Notes under the pieces: generated by a model
Database searches by the model: none
What the model saw: the letters and a program-made list of their open reading frames with translations, nothing else
What the model was told of the DNA's origin: nothing
Shown: positions 33,158 to 43,642 of the stretch, in pieces
Numbering within the stretch: the stretch's first letter is position 1
Layout of the letters: each line of letters opens with the position of its first letter
Assembly: GCA_023475025.1 (NCBI GenBank)
Contig: JAMCWB010000061.1
Coordinates: 1 to 60,710 of the forward strand
Direction of reading: 5' to 3'
Source: Gammaproteobacteria bacterium
GTDB taxonomy: Bacteria; Pseudomonadota; Gammaproteobacteria; Pseudomonadales; Pseudomonadaceae
DNA: 60,710 nt
Made by a program: the position numbers and the translations under genes

Positions 33158-35293
33158 TCAGACCTTGAACTGATTGATCAGACGGCGCTGATGCTCGGCC
33201 AGCTTGGTCAGCCCGGCGCTGGCCTGGGATGCCTCTTCAGCACCCTGGGCAACCGATTTAGCCACCTCATCAATCGAGGTGACATTGCGGTGCACATCTT
33301 CGGCTACCGCACTCTGCTGCTCGGCGGCACTGGCAATCTGCGTGTTCATGTCACTGATCACCGATACTGCCTGGGTGATAGCTGTAAGCGCCGCATCGGC
33401 TTCCTCCGCCTGCTCCACACTCTGCTCAGTGCGAACACGGCTCTGCTCCATCACCTTGACCGTATCGCGGGCACCCTGCTGCAGATGCTCGATCATGCCC
33501 TGAATTTCTTCCGTGGAAGCCTGGGTTTTCTGTGCCAAATTACGCACCTCATCGGCGACCACGGCAAAGCCACGCCCCTGCTCACCGGCACGAGCCGCCT
33601 CAATGGCGGCATTCAAGGCCAGCAGATTGGTCTGTTCGGCAATGCCCCGAATGGCGACCAGGATGCTGCTGATGTTTTCGCTGTCCTGGGCCAGCGACTG
33701 CACACTGGCTACCGCGCGCTGGATATCCTGCGACAACTCGACAATGGTCTGCGAGGTAGCCTGCACCACCTGCCGCCCCTGATTGGCGGAACCATCGGCA
33801 TTGCTGGCTGCTTCGGCCGCCAGCGAAGCATTGCGCGCGACATCCTGCGCGGTGGCGGTCATTTCATTGACCGCGGTGGCCACCATGTCGATTTCACTCA
33901 ACTGGCGCTGCACACCCTGATTGGTGCGAATGGCGATATCGGCGGTATCTTCGGAGGCATCGGTGACTTGCTGCACCGAACCCACCACTTCCCGCATCAT
34001 TGCCTGAAGACGATCAAGGAAGGCATTGAAGCCAGTAGCCATGGCGCCCAGCTCATCCTTGCGATCGATCTGCAAACGGCGCGTCAGGTCACCCTCACCA
34101 CTGGCAATATCCTCCAACATGGCAACCATGCGCCGCGCCGGCTTGGCCAGGCTGTAGCCCACCAGCACCATGACTCCAATACCCAGCACGGCCACCAGCA
34201 GGCCGATCAAGGCCAAATTGCGGGAGTCGGCTTGCTGCTGCTGTTGCAGATCGCCGGCAAAGGCCTGCAGGTCCTGCATCACTGCCTGAATGGGCAAGGT
34301 GATCAGCAAGGTCCAGCGGGTACCGGTATCGGCAATACTGATCGGCAACATCAGATTGATCTGCCCACCGGCGTGATCAACCCGGTAGCTCATCTCGCTA
34401 CCGGCCTGGGCCAGCATCTGCTGTTGCTCGCGGTCCAGAATACTGCTGGCCGGATCACCGGGACGGGCGCGGGCACCGCTGTAGGCAACCAGGCGCTGGT
34501 TGGCACTGATCAAGGCCTGACGGCCCTGACCGTTGTATAAGCTGGCATTACTGCGCTCGAGCATGCCCTGGACGAAATTCATCGACAGATCGGCACCGGC
34601 AATCCCGCGGAATTCACCATCCTCGATAATAGGCACTGTAAACGAAGCCAGCATAACGGTTTCATTGCCCAGCTCATAAGGTGCCGGGTCGATCACACAG
34701 GCGCGCAGGGTTTCCTGCGGGCAGAGATAGTATTCACCCTCGCGCACCCCCGTCTCCAGTCGCGTCTGGCTTTCCAGGTCGGACAAGGCATCCAGCTCCA
34801 GATCACCATCGGCATTACGGAACCACCAGGGAATAAAGCGTCCACTGCCATCGTAGCCATTACCCTCAGTGCCTTCGTAGAACTCATCCAGGTCATCAAA
34901 GGCATTGTGCTCCCAGCCAATGTAGACACCGAGCAACTGCGGGTTCTCAGCCAGCGTCTTGCGTAACACCCGGGTCATTTCTTCGCGGCTCATCATCAGG
35001 CTGGGCAAGGCATCCGGCCCCAGCTCACCCAGCAACTGATTGAGCTGTGCCAACTGATTGGCAACCACAAAGGGGTACTCCAGCCGCCGGCGGATGGCTT
35101 GCGCTTCGGTATTGGCCACCGCTCGCAAACGCTGCTCGACCAGATCTTCCAGCAACACCTCGGTGCGCTGCTCAACAAAACTGTGACTGCGCTCGTTGGC
35201 AAACAGGGCATAGAGACTCATCACCACCACGGCAACCAGCAGGCAGGCACCGGCCAATACGGCAATCGAGTACTGAATGGAGCGAAAATGCAT
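33158..35293 (-). CDS. methyl-accepting chemotaxis protein with a dCache sensor
   Basis: A 711-residue transmembrane chemoreceptor. Helix 1 at about 10-30 is followed by a periplasmic double-Cache domain (about 35-350; the segment [16 protein letters not shown] is typical of one dCache branch), helix 2 (about 370-390), a HAMP domain and a long signalling coiled coil. The hairpin tip [20 protein letters not shown] that contacts CheA/CheW is intact. No C-terminal CheR-binding pentapeptide is present (ends INQFKV). The ligand is unknown; the amino-acid-binding dCache motif is not obvious. GAGG lies before the ATG. Its stop abuts the SRAP-like gene's stop. Confidence 0.93.
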   Translation of the reverse strand: MHFRSIQYSIAVLAGACLLVAVVVMSLYALFANERSHSFVEQRTEVLLEDLVEQRLRAVANTEAQAIRRRLEYPFVVANQLAQLNQLLGELGPDALPSLMMSREEMTRVLRKTLAENPQLLGVYIGWEHNAFDDLDEFYEGTEGNGYDGSGRFIPWWFRNADGDLELDALSDLESQTRLETGVREGEYYLCPQETLRACVIDPAPYELGNETVMLASFTVPIIEDGEFRGIAGADLSMNFVQGMLERSNASLYNGQGRQALISANQRLVAYSGARARPGDPASSILDREQQQMLAQAGSEMSYRVDHAGGQINLMLPISIADTGTRWTLLITLPIQAVMQDLQAFAGDLQQQQQADSRNLALIGLLVAVLGIGVMVLVGYSLAKPARRMVAMLEDIASGEGDLTRRLQIDRKDELGAMATGFNAFLDRLQAMMREVVGSVQQVTDASEDTADIAIRTNQGVQRQLSEIDMVATAVNEMTATAQDVARNASLAAEAASNADGSANQGRQVVQATSQTIVELSQDIQRAVASVQSLAQDSENISSILVAIRGIAEQTNLLALNAAIEAARAGEQGRGFAVVADEVRNLAQKTQASTEEIQGMIEHLQQGARDTVKVMEQSRVRTEQSVEQAEEADAALTAITQAVSVISDMNTQIASAAEQQSAVAEDVHRNVTSIDEVAKSVAQGAEEASQASAGLTKLAEHQRRLINQFKV

Positions 35294-35549
35294 GTGTTAC
35301 CTCGGGCAAGAAAGCTGTCAACCTGAGATTGTATCGACCGTCAAAACAAAAGCTGCAGTATTTGTGCGCATTTTTCTTCGCCGTCGGCCACACTGATTAA
35401 CGTATACCCGATGAGCACCTGCCAGAACGGGAATTTAGCCTGCTGGCACAGGTCTCAAGCATACCCGCACCGGCTTTGCACACGCCCTGGCGTTGTCAGT
35501 CTTCAACGGGTGCTTTATTCTGCGCCAAACTGATTATCTGGAGGCCCTG

Positions 35550-36362
35550 ATGCGCCTGCGTCTGCTTGTTGTTATCCCCCTGCTATTGGCGCTTGCCGCC
35601 TGTGAAACCGTCCAGACCACCCAGGGTGGTGCCGTCGGCGTGCAGCGCCAGCAAATGATGTTTGGTGGCCTGTCCAGCGCCCAGGTCAACCAGATGGCGG
35701 CTGAATCCTATGCCAAGATGCTGGAAGAGGCGCGCGAGAACAACGCACTGAACACCGACGCGGCACTGGTTCGTCGCCTGCGCCGGATTGCCGACGACCT
35801 GATTCCCCAGGTGGTCCATTTCCGCCGGGACGCTCTCGACTGGGACTGGGAAGTCAACGTGGTCCAGAATGATCAACTCAACGCCAGCGTCATGCCCGGC
35901 GGCAAGATTCTGTTTTTCAGCGGCATCGTCAATCGACTGGAGCTGACCGACGCCGAAATTGCCCAGATCATGGGTCATGAAATGGCCCACGCCCTGCGCG
36001 AACACGGCCGCGAAGCGGTCTCCCGCGCCTACGCCGCACAAACCGGCACCCAGGTTGTCGGCGCCCTGCTGGGTCTTGGCGAAGGCACCCGCCAGGCAGC
36101 TGATGCCGCTGTGCAATACGGCCTGATGATGCCGCACAGCCGCGCCAACGAAACCGAAGCTGACCTGATCGGCCTTGAACTGGCCGCGCGCGCCGGCTAC
36201 AACCCGGAAGCAGCGATCACTCTATGGCAAAAGATGGCTGGCGCCTCCAGCGGCTCACCACCCGCCTTCCTCAGCACCCACCCCTCACCACAGGGTCGCA
36301 TCCAGACACTGCGCAACACCATCCCGCGCGTGCAGCCCCTGTACGAACAAGCGCGCCGCTGA
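35550..36362 (+). CDS. M48-family lipoprotein metalloprotease
   Basis: A 270-residue periplasmic zinc protease anchored by a lipobox (LLLALAAC, Cys18). The zinc motif HEMAH (His143-His147) sits in IMGHEMAHALREHGRE, with the third ligand likely in RANETEADLIGLELAARAGY (about 208-215). The family includes LoiP/YcaL and BepA-like proteins that clear misfolded outer-membrane proteins. The ATG at 35550 has GGAGG 6 nt upstream; an ATG at 35493 would hide the signal peptide. A strong terminator follows. Confidence 0.92.
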   Translation: MRLRLLVVIPLLLALAACETVQTTQGGAVGVQRQQMMFGGLSSAQVNQMAAESYAKMLEEARENNALNTDAALVRRLRRIADDLIPQVVHFRRDALDWDWEVNVVQNDQLNASVMPGGKILFFSGIVNRLELTDAEIAQIMGHEMAHALREHGREAVSRAYAAQTGTQVVGALLGLGEGTRQAADAAVQYGLMMPHSRANETEADLIGLELAARAGYNPEAAITLWQKMAGASSGSPPAFLSTHPSPQGRIQTLRNTIPRVQPLYEQARR

Positions 36363-36380
36363 GCGCAGAATATCGGGTAC

Positions 36381-36409
36381 AAAAAAAGCGCCCCGGGGGG
36401 CGCTTTTTT
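36381..36409. terminator. bidirectional terminator between the M48 and dehydrogenase genes
   Basis: AAAAAAAGCGCCCC and GGGGCGCTTTTTT form a long stem around a GG core. The flanking A and T runs let it terminate both converging genes. Confidence 0.9.
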
Positions 36410-36427
36410 CATCACAGTACTGGCCGA

Positions 36428-37648
36428 TCAGCCGCGGAATTTCTCACCGGCTTCGGCGCGCTTGACCAGACCCGCTGCGGGCTTCCAGAACTCGCCCTGC
36501 TCGGCTTCCAGCGCGCGAATGTCTTTCAGCACCACATCCAGGCCGAGGCTGTCGGCATAGGCCATCGGGCCGCCACGCTCGGCCGGGAAGCCGTAACCGA
36601 ACAGGTACACGCGATCGATGTCTTCTGCGCTTTCGGCAAAGCCTTCATCAAGAATACGCGCACCTTCGTTGACCAGCGCCAGAATGCAGCGACGGACGAT
36701 TTCTTCTGCACCGATATCACGTGGCGTGTAACCGGCCTCTTCGGCCACTTCGCGGGCCAGCATGTCGGTTTCCGGATCGTGGATGGCCTGGCGGCTGCCC
36801 GGCTCATACTTGTAGAAGCCATGGCCGCTCTTCTGACCGAAGCGCTCCATTTCACACAGCTTATTGTCCAGCCAGACAATCGGCTCGCCGCGGCCAACAC
36901 CGGCCAACTGACGTGAACGCCAGCCGAGGTCGATACCAACCACGTCGTACATGCGATAGGGCCCCATGGCCATGCCAAAACCCTGCAGCGCCTGGTCAAC
37001 CTGCCAGGGCGTAGCGCCTTCCAGTACCACTTCGCGCGACTGGCGCGAGTACTTTTCCAGCATGCGGTTGCCGATAAAGCCGTGGCAGTTGCCGGCCAGT
37101 ACCGCTTCTTTCTTGATCGTTTTACCTACGGCCAGACAGGCATCCAGCACGTCCTGGGCGGTGGCCTTGCCACGCACCACTTCCAGCAGCTTCATGATAT
37201 GGGCCGGGCTGAAGAAGTGCAGACCCAGTACCTGGGCCGGACGCTTGGTGGCGGAAGCAATTTCATCGATATCCAGGTAAGAGGTGTTGGTCGCCAGGAT
37301 ACCGCTGGGCTTGACCGCCTTTTCCAGGTCGGCAAAGATCTTTTTCTTCAGATCCATGTTTTCGTATACGGCTTCGATGACCAGGTCCATATCCTGCAGA
37401 TCAGCGTAATCTTGGGTGGTGGTAACGCGGGCAACACGGGCATCCGCCTCGGCCTGGTCAAAACGCTCCTGGGCGACCGAGCGCTTGTACACCTTGGCGA
37501 TTTCCTCGACACCCTTTTCCAGCATCTCGGCGTTTACATCGAGCCAGGTAACCGGGTAGCCGACGTTGATGAAGTTCATCACGATGCCACGCCCCATGGT
37601 ACCGGCACCGATTACCGCTACCTTTTTGATCTCTTCAAATGACGCCAT
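36428..37648 (-). CDS. 3-hydroxyacyl-CoA dehydrogenase
   Basis: A 406-residue NAD-dependent enzyme of beta-oxidation-type pathways, oxidising 3-hydroxyacyl-CoA to 3-ketoacyl-CoA. The Rossmann motif GAGTMGRGI is at residues 12-20, the catalytic His lies in LGLHFFSPAHIMKLLEVV, and two C-terminal dimer domains follow (ending in a copy with GFPAERGGPMAYAD). It lacks the N-terminal enoyl hydratase half of FadB/FadJ, so it is a single-function enzyme. The ATG at 37648 has GGAGG 8 nt upstream; an earlier in-frame start at 37693 is not needed. Confidence 0.92.
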   Translation of the reverse strand: MASFEEIKKVAVIGAGTMGRGIVMNFINVGYPVTWLDVNAEMLEKGVEEIAKVYKRSVAQERFDQAEADARVARVTTTQDYADLQDMDLVIEAVYENMDLKKKIFADLEKAVKPSGILATNTSYLDIDEIASATKRPAQVLGLHFFSPAHIMKLLEVVRGKATAQDVLDACLAVGKTIKKEAVLAGNCHGFIGNRMLEKYSRQSREVVLEGATPWQVDQALQGFGMAMGPYRMYDVVGIDLGWRSRQLAGVGRGEPIVWLDNKLCEMERFGQKSGHGFYKYEPGSRQAIHDPETDMLAREVAEEAGYTPRDIGAEEIVRRCILALVNEGARILDEGFAESAEDIDRVYLFGYGFPAERGGPMAYADSLGLDVVLKDIRALEAEQGEFWKPAAGLVKRAEAGEKFRG

Positions 37649-37782
37649 TTGGCTAACCTCCAGACTGAGTGGATACGCCTGCTGCGACCGCAACAGGCTG
37701 AATAAAACACGCTACATTACTGAAAAGCGTCGCGGATTTGAAACCATTGCCGATTATGGTGGGCATTCACAGGCTGAATAAA

Positions 37783-37821
37783 AGCAAAACCCCCGCACCC
37801 GATGGGCGCAGGGGTTTGTCC
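37783..37821 (-). terminator. terminator of clpB
   Basis: On the minus strand AAACCCCTGCGCCC pairs with GGGTGCGGGGGTTT, followed by TGCTTTT. It lies 21-59 bp past the clpB stop. Confidence 0.8.
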
Positions 37822-37841
37822 AGCGGCGCAGCCGGACAGCA

Positions 37842-40406
37842 TCAATTAAAGGCAAAATCCTCGCCGTCAACAGTGACCTTGATCACCGCACCGGGCAGGA
37901 AATCACCGGCCAACAGACGCTGCGCCAGCGGGTTCTCGATCCAGCGCTGGATCGCCCGCTTCAGCGGACGCGCGCCATACACCGGGTCATAACCCACGGC
38001 CACCAGCTTGTCGACCGCTTCCTGTTCCAGCTCAAGGCCCAGCTCACGCTCGGCCAGACGCTGACGCAGGCGATCGATCTGGATGCTGGCGATGCCGGCA
38101 ATCTGCTCCCGTGCCAGTGAGTCAAACACCACCACTTCATCAATCCGGTTCACAAACTCCGGGCGGAAGTGCTGACCGACCGCATCCATGACCGCTGCAC
38201 GCTGGGCTTCAGCATCACCACTGAGCTCCTGGATCTGCGCCGAACCCAGGTTGGAAGTCATCACCACCACGGTGTTGCGGAAGTCCACGGTACGGCCCTG
38301 GCTGTCCGTCAGGCGACCATCTTCGAGCACCTGCAGCAGCACGTTGAACACATCCGGATGCGCCTTCTCGACCTCGTCGAGCAGGATTACCGAATAGGGC
38401 TTGCGCCGCACGGCTTCGGTCAGGTAACCGCCTTCTTCATAACCGACATAGCCGGGCGGTGCACCGATCAGGCGGGCCACCGAGTGTTTCTCCATGAACT
38501 CGGACATGTCGATGCGCACCATGGCCTCTTCGGTATCAAAAAGAAACTCGGCCAGCGCCTTGCACAGCTCGGTCTTGCCCACCCCGGTCGGACCGAGGAA
38601 GAGGAAGGAGCCACTGGGCCGGTTCGGGTCACTGAGCCCGGCGCGGGAACGCCGCACCGCATTGGCCACTGCGACCACGGCTTCATGTTGACCGATCACC
38701 CGGCTATGCAGGGCATCTTCCATGCGCAGCAGCTTGTCGCGCTCACCTTCGAGCATCTTGCTGACCGGAATACCCGTCCACTTGGAGACGACCTCGGCAA
38801 TTTCCTCATCGGTGACCTTGCTGCGCAGCAACTGGTTTTCACCCTTGCTGTGCTGCTCGGCCATCTGCTGGCTGCGCTCCAGATCCGGGATCACGCCGTA
38901 CTGCAGTTCCGCCATACGGTTGAGATCACTCTTGCGGCGGGCATTTTCCAGTTCCTGCTTGGCCTGCTCGATCTTTTCCTGGATCTGCGCACTGCCCTGT
39001 ACATCGGCCTTTTCGGATTTCCAGATTTCTTCCAGGTCGGCGTATTCACGTTCCAGCTTGGCAATGTCGTCCTTGAGCTTTTCCAGCCGCTTCAAGGCGG
39101 CATCGTCGTCTTCCTTTTTCAGCGCCTCGCGTTCCACCTTGAGCTGAATCAGGCGACGTTCGAGACGATCCAGTGCCTCCGGCTTGGAGTCGATTTCCAT
39201 GCGGATGCGGCTGGCCGCTTCGTCAATCAGGTCAATCGCCTTGTCCGGCAACTGGCGGTCAGTGATGTAACGATGGCTGAGCTTGGCTGCGGCAATGATG
39301 GCGCCGTCGGTAATGGCGACTTTGTGGTGCACTTCATAGCGCTCTTTCAGCCCGCGCAGGATGGCGATGGTGTCTTCTTCGCTCGGCTCATCCACCAGCA
39401 CCTTCTGGAAGCGACGCTCCAGCGCAGCATCTTTCTCGATGTACTGACGGTATTCATCCAGGGTGGTGGCACCTACGCAGTGCAGTTCACCGCGGGCCAG
39501 TGCCGGCTTGAGCATGTTACCAGCATCCATGGATCCTTCCGCCTTGCCGGCGCCGACCATGGTGTGCAGCTCGTCAATAAACAGAATGATGCGCCCTTCC
39601 TGTTTGCCCAGCTCATTGAGCACGGCTTTCAGGCGCTCCTCGAACTCGCCGCGGAACTTGGCACCGGCAATCAGCGCGCCCATATCCAGCGCCAGCAGGC
39701 GCTTGTCCTTCAGGCCGTCCGGCACCTCGCCGTTGACGATACGCTGGGCCAGGCCCTCGACAATGGCGGTTTTACCCACGCCGGGCTCACCGATCAATAC
39801 CGGGTTGTTCTTGGTCCGGCGCTGCAGCACCTGCACCGTGCGGCGAATCTCGTCATCCCGACCAATGACCGGGTCCAGCTTGCCCTCTTCCGCACGCTTG
39901 GTCATATCGACGCAGTATTTATCCAGCGCCTGGCGCGACTCCTCAGCGTTCGGGTCGTTGACCGCATCACCGCCACGCAGGTTGGCCACGGCATTTTCCA
40001 GCGCTTTCTTGCTGACACCCTGGCCGAGCAGGATCTTGCCCACCGGGGTGTTGTCATCCAGTGCTGCCAGCAGAACCAACTCACTGGAAATAAACTGGTC
40101 GCCACCCTTCTGCGCCAGGGCATCGGCCTTGTTCAACAACCGGGCCAGATCCTGGGACAGGTTGACGTCGCCGGTCGGGTTGCTGATGGTCGCCAGCTTG
40201 TCGAGTAGCGCGTTGAGTTCCTGGCGCAGGCTCTGGACATCAAAGCCGGTCTGCATCAGCAACGACTTGACGGAGCCTTGCTGCTGATCGAGCAAGGCCA
40301 GGATCAGGTGAACGGGTTCAATCTGGTTATGGTCACGGCCAACCGCCAGCGACTGGGCGTCGGCCAGTGCGGTCTGCAATTTGCTGGTGAAACGGTCAAT
40401 ACGCAT
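37842..40406 (-). CDS. clpB: disaggregase ClpB
   Basis: An 854-residue hexameric AAA+ chaperone that pulls proteins out of aggregates with DnaK. Visible in order: the Clp-N domain (1-150, two LLxxG-type repeats), the first ATPase (Walker [14 protein letters not shown], Walker [16 protein letters not shown]), the coiled-coil middle domain (about 400-530, [18 protein letters not shown]), the second ATPase ([14 protein letters not shown]) and the C-terminal oligomerisation domain. Length is normal. Heat-shock (sigma32) control is known for the family; I did not find a clear sigma32 site. Upstream is pgeF, 138 bp away. Confidence 0.98.
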   Translation of the reverse strand: MRIDRFTSKLQTALADAQSLAVGRDHNQIEPVHLILALLDQQQGSVKSLLMQTGFDVQSLRQELNALLDKLATISNPTGDVNLSQDLARLLNKADALAQKGGDQFISSELVLLAALDDNTPVGKILLGQGVSKKALENAVANLRGGDAVNDPNAEESRQALDKYCVDMTKRAEEGKLDPVIGRDDEIRRTVQVLQRRTKNNPVLIGEPGVGKTAIVEGLAQRIVNGEVPDGLKDKRLLALDMGALIAGAKFRGEFEERLKAVLNELGKQEGRIILFIDELHTMVGAGKAEGSMDAGNMLKPALARGELHCVGATTLDEYRQYIEKDAALERRFQKVLVDEPSEEDTIAILRGLKERYEVHHKVAITDGAIIAAAKLSHRYITDRQLPDKAIDLIDEAASRIRMEIDSKPEALDRLERRLIQLKVEREALKKEDDDAALKRLEKLKDDIAKLEREYADLEEIWKSEKADVQGSAQIQEKIEQAKQELENARRKSDLNRMAELQYGVIPDLERSQQMAEQHSKGENQLLRSKVTDEEIAEVVSKWTGIPVSKMLEGERDKLLRMEDALHSRVIGQHEAVVAVANAVRRSRAGLSDPNRPSGSFLFLGPTGVGKTELCKALAEFLFDTEEAMVRIDMSEFMEKHSVARLIGAPPGYVGYEEGGYLTEAVRRKPYSVILLDEVEKAHPDVFNVLLQVLEDGRLTDSQGRTVDFRNTVVVMTSNLGSAQIQELSGDAEAQRAAVMDAVGQHFRPEFVNRIDEVVVFDSLAREQIAGIASIQIDRLRQRLAERELGLELEQEAVDKLVAVGYDPVYGARPLKRAIQRWIENPLAQRLLAGDFLPGAVIKVTVDGEDFAFN

Positions 40407-40543
40407 GATCAGTGTCCTATCTATCTATTGGCCAGCCGAAAGCCGGCAGCATTCTCTGTATGCCAGTTAGATAAGGTTGATTATTGCCGTTTCAAGGGGC
40501 TGACTCTTGATCAGGGTCAATTATTTGTCACATCAAACCGGTA

Positions 40544-41284
40544 CTAATCCGCCAGCCAGATCAAAGACGCCATGCGCCCGGTCTCGCCGTCTCGGCGGTA
40601 GGAGAAGAAACGCTTGCGATCAGCCAGGGTGCAGAGGTCACCGCCGTAGATATGCTGCCGGCTTTCCGCCTTCAAGCGCATACGCGCCAACTGGTAAATA
40701 TTCGCCAGGTACTTGCCCTCGTTGCTGGTTTCCTCGAAGGCCTGCCAGGCACTGTCATCCTGGTCAGTGAAGGCTGCGACCACGTCCTCGCCCACTTCAA
40801 AGGCCTGCGGCCCGATGGCCGGCCCCAGCCAGGCAAGAATCTGCTCACCGGGCACATCAAGCGCTGCCAGGGTATTTTCTATCACGCCGTCGGCCAGACC
40901 GCGCCAACCCGCATGTGCGGCTGCCACCCGGTCGGCGCTGGTAGTGGTCAGCAGTAGCGGCAGACAGTCCGCAGTGAGTACCGCGCTGGCAATGCCCGGG
41001 GTTGCCGTCCAGCTGGCATCGGCATCCGCTTCTTGCTGCGGGTCGGCAGCAACCACACGGGTACTGTGACTCTGCCGTAACCAGGCCGGTTGGCAGCCGA
41101 GTTGCCCGGTCAGCAGCGCCCGATTGGCCGCCACGGCCTCGGCGTCATCACCCACGTGAGTCGCCAGATTGAAACTGTCCCAAGGGGCCTGACTATTGCC
41201 GCCCAAACGCGTGGTAATACAGGTACGCACCCGCGGCAGGGCTGGCCAGCGAGCGCTCAGGCAGGTTGTCAGCAGTTCAGTCAT
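40544..41284 (-). CDS. pgeF: peptidoglycan editing factor PgeF (YfiH, laccase-fold)
   Basis: A 246-residue laccase-domain protein. The family corrects misincorporated amino acids in peptidoglycan precursors in E. coli and was formerly called polyphenol oxidase. The signature is visible: TRLGGNSQAPWDSFNLATHVGDD, then ADCLPLLLTTTSADRVAAAHAGWRGLADG with the Cys and His of the metal site, and IGPQAFEVGEDV. The start at 41284 overlaps the rluD stop as ATGACTGA, so the two are translationally coupled. An ATG at 41299 is less likely. Confidence 0.94.
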   Translation of the reverse strand: MTELLTTCLSARWPALPRVRTCITTRLGGNSQAPWDSFNLATHVGDDAEAVAANRALLTGQLGCQPAWLRQSHSTRVVAADPQQEADADASWTATPGIASAVLTADCLPLLLTTTSADRVAAAHAGWRGLADGVIENTLAALDVPGEQILAWLGPAIGPQAFEVGEDVVAAFTDQDDSAWQAFEETSNEGKYLANIYQLARMRLKAESRQHIYGGDLCTLADRKRFFSYRRDGETGRMASLIWLAD

Positions 41285-42239
41285 GCAGCTCTCCTGCATC
41301 CTCTTCCAGCAGCGCCAGCAGGTGCTGCATATCTGCCGGACGAGGCACCTGCCAGTGCATCAAGCGGCCATCGTCCGGGTGTTCCAGTTCCAGGCGTCGG
41401 GCATGCAACGCCTGGCGCGGAAACTCGCGCAATTCGCGCAACAACGCCTGGCTGGCACCGGGCGGTATCCGCAGGCGGCCGCCATACACCGGGTCACCCA
41501 CCAGAGGAAAGTGGATATGCGCCATATGCACCCGAATCTGGTGGGTACGACCGGTCTCCAGCTTGACCTTCACGTGGGTATGCGCACGATAGCGCTGGAT
41601 CACCCGGTAGTGACTGATCGCCTCCTTACCGCCGGCAACAACGGCCATTTTCTGCCGGTTGACGCCATGCCGGGCAATCGGCTCGTTGACCTTGCCACCC
41701 GCCGTCATCACACCAACCACAACGCATTCGTATTCCCGGCTGACGGTTCGTGCCTGCAGCTGATTGACCAGTGCGGTTTGCGCTTCCAGTGTCTTGGCGA
41801 CCACCATCAAGCCGGTGGTGTCCTTGTCCAGACGATGCACAATCCCCGCCCGCGGCACGGTTTTCAGGCTGGGGGCGTGGTGTAGCAGCGCATTAAGCAA
41901 GGTACCGTCATGGTGCCCGGCAGCCGGATGCACCACCAGGCCTGCCGGCTTGTTGATCACCAGCAGGGCGTCGTCTTCATAGACGATATCCAGCGCAATG
42001 GCTTCTGGCTGCCAGTCGCCCTGCACCTCGCGCTCGGCATCCAGCACCAGCTCCTCACCGCCAAATACCGAATCACGCGGCCTGAGGGTGCGACCATCCA
42101 CCGTCAGTTCTCCGGATTTAATCCAGTTCTGCAGGCGCGAGCGCGAGTGATCGGGGAACAATTGGGCGGCAACCTGGTCAAGACGCTGACCGCCCTGTTG
42201 CGGGCTGACCTGGGCGGACAAGCGGATACGTTCGGACAT
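41277..42239 (-). CDS. rluD: 23S rRNA pseudouridine synthase RluD
   Basis: A 320-residue enzyme that makes pseudouridines 1911, 1915 and 1917 in helix 69 of 23S rRNA. An N-terminal S4 RNA-binding domain (GQRLDQVAAQLFPDHSRSRL) is followed by the synthase core with the catalytic motif HRLDKDTTGLMVVAK and the C-terminal motif GRTHQIRVHMAHIHFPLVGD. Length is standard. First gene of a pair with pgeF, divergent from bamD across 183 bp, an arrangement conserved in pseudomonads. Confidence 0.97.
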   Translation of the reverse strand: MSERIRLSAQVSPQQGGQRLDQVAAQLFPDHSRSRLQNWIKSGELTVDGRTLRPRDSVFGGEELVLDAEREVQGDWQPEAIALDIVYEDDALLVINKPAGLVVHPAAGHHDGTLLNALLHHAPSLKTVPRAGIVHRLDKDTTGLMVVAKTLEAQTALVNQLQARTVSREYECVVVGVMTAGGKVNEPIARHGVNRQKMAVVAGGKEAISHYRVIQRYRAHTHVKVKLETGRTHQIRVHMAHIHFPLVGDPVYGGRLRIPPGASQALLRELREFPRQALHARRLELEHPDDGRLMHWQVPRPADMQHLLALLEEDAGELHD

Positions 42240-42422
42240 GCAGACTCACTGAGGTGTGGCAGGCTGGGGCTGGCATCAATCCCTTTTGGTTTCGTGCCTG
42301 CGCTGTGGTTAAATACGGCTTCGTTGCACGCCGTCGGTTCATCCGACAGCAGCAAGACTGCGCCAACTATAACAGGACGGCCCCGCGCGCAACAGACAAG
42401 GCCTCCCACTGGATAACGTACT

Positions 42423-43409
42423 ATGCCAATGAAACACCTTCTGCTGATTGCTCTTATGGTACTGCTGACTGCATGCGCCTCTAACCGCGGCGTGATTGAT
42501 GAGTCATTGAGTGAAAGCGAGCTGTACCAGCAAGCCCAGCAGAACCTGGAAACCCGCAACTACACCCAGGCGATTGAAACCCTGCGCGCCCTGGAGTCAC
42601 GTTATCCCTTCGGGCGCTATGCCCAGCAGGCGCAGCTGGAACTCATCTACGCCTACTACCAGAACCTCGAGCCCGAGGCTGCCCGCGCCGCTGCCGACCG
42701 CTTTATCCGCCTGCACCCACAGCACCCGAACGCGGATTATGCCTATTACATTCGCGGGCTGGCGTCCTTTACCCGCGATCAGGGCGTGTTTGAACGCTTT
42801 CTGCCACTGGACATGACCCGCCGCGATCCGGGTGGCGCGCGTGATTCGTTCAACGAGTTTGCCCAGCTGGTCAGCCGCTATCCGGACAGCATCTACGCAC
42901 CGGACGCCCGCCTGCGCATGGTCTACCTGCGCAACCTGCTGGCCTCCTATGATGCTCATGTCGGGCACTTCTACCTCAAGCGTGGCGCCTATGTTGCTGC
43001 CGCCAACCGTGGCCGCTATATCGTCGAGAACTTTCAGCAGACCCCATCGGTCCCGGATGGTCTGGCCCTGATGGTTGAAGCCTATCAGCGTCTGGCCTTG
43101 GATGACCTTGCCGATGCCGCCCTGCTGACCCTGCAGACCAATTACCCTGACCACCCCAGCGTCAGTGGTAGCGAGTTCCGCCATCATATCGAGCCGCGTC
43201 AGCGCGATGCCGGCTGGATTGAAGGCATGACTGTTGGCGCTCTGGACCGACTGCTGACACCACCCACGGTTGCCGGTGGCAATATGATGGAGCGTGAGAT
43301 GCAGCGTCAGTACAACGAAGCTGTGGCCAACTTGCCACGTGAAGTCCGCGCCCCGCAACAACCACGCCGCAGCTGGTGGAACCGCCTGAGCTTTGGCTTG
43401 CTCGATTAA
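42423..43409 (+). CDS. bamD: outer-membrane assembly lipoprotein BamD
   Basis: A 328-residue lipoprotein, essential part of the BAM complex that inserts beta-barrels into the outer membrane. The signal peptide ends in LLTAC (Cys at about 18). Five TPR-like repeats follow (for example [20 protein letters not shown] and [18 protein letters not shown]), typical of BamD/ComL. The N-terminus [10 protein letters not shown] matches the family start. The C-terminus extends past the usual TPR end with a basic segment. A strong terminator follows. Confidence 0.96.
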   Translation: MPMKHLLLIALMVLLTACASNRGVIDESLSESELYQQAQQNLETRNYTQAIETLRALESRYPFGRYAQQAQLELIYAYYQNLEPEAARAAADRFIRLHPQHPNADYAYYIRGLASFTRDQGVFERFLPLDMTRRDPGGARDSFNEFAQLVSRYPDSIYAPDARLRMVYLRNLLASYDAHVGHFYLKRGAYVAAANRGRYIVENFQQTPSVPDGLALMVEAYQRLALDDLADAALLTLQTNYPDHPSVSGSEFRHHIEPRQRDAGWIEGMTVGALDRLLTPPTVAGGNMMEREMQRQYNEAVANLPREVRAPQQPRRSWWNRLSFGLLD

Positions 43410-43420
43410 GCGCAAGCAAC

Positions 43421-43454
43421 ACAAAAAAACCGGCCAACGCCGGTTTTTTTGTGT
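43421..43454. terminator. bidirectional terminator after bamD
   Basis: ACAAAAAAACCGGC pairs with GCCGGTTTTTTTGTG around a short CAAC loop. It is a strong stem with A and T tracts on both sides, 12 bp after the bamD stop. Confidence 0.92.
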
Positions 43455-43499
43455 CTGCAGCCAAGTATCAAGTTTGCGAACGTGGCGAGTAGCGTGCCG

Positions 43500-43614
43500 A
43501 GGCCCAGCCTGCGGTCCACCAGTGCTAGACACGCCGTAAACCCATCCATGGGGGCTCGTAGATGCCATCCATGGCATCTAACGGTCCAGCACTGGCGGAC
43601 CGCAGGCTGGGCCT
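43500..43614. repeat. compound palindrome between bamD and nadE
   Basis: Outer arms of 27 bases at 43500-43526 and 43588-43614 are reverse complements with one mismatch. Between them lie two smaller perfect palindromes, CCCAT-CC-ATGGG (43541-43552) and AGATGCCAT-CC-ATGGCATCT (43560-43579), both centred on CC within CATCCATG. The whole unit can fold into a cruciform with two inner hairpins. The gap from 43410 to 43642 holds no gene. It resembles a nonautonomous or REP-type element. Confidence 0.8.
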
Positions 43615-43642
43615 ATTGAGACCTGTGCACGTCGCCGCCTGA

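Noticed and set aside
38169..40208. 679-residue plus-strand frame opposite clpB
   Set aside because: Shadow of the clpB coding strand; clpB motifs are complete and the antisense frame has no recognisable domain.
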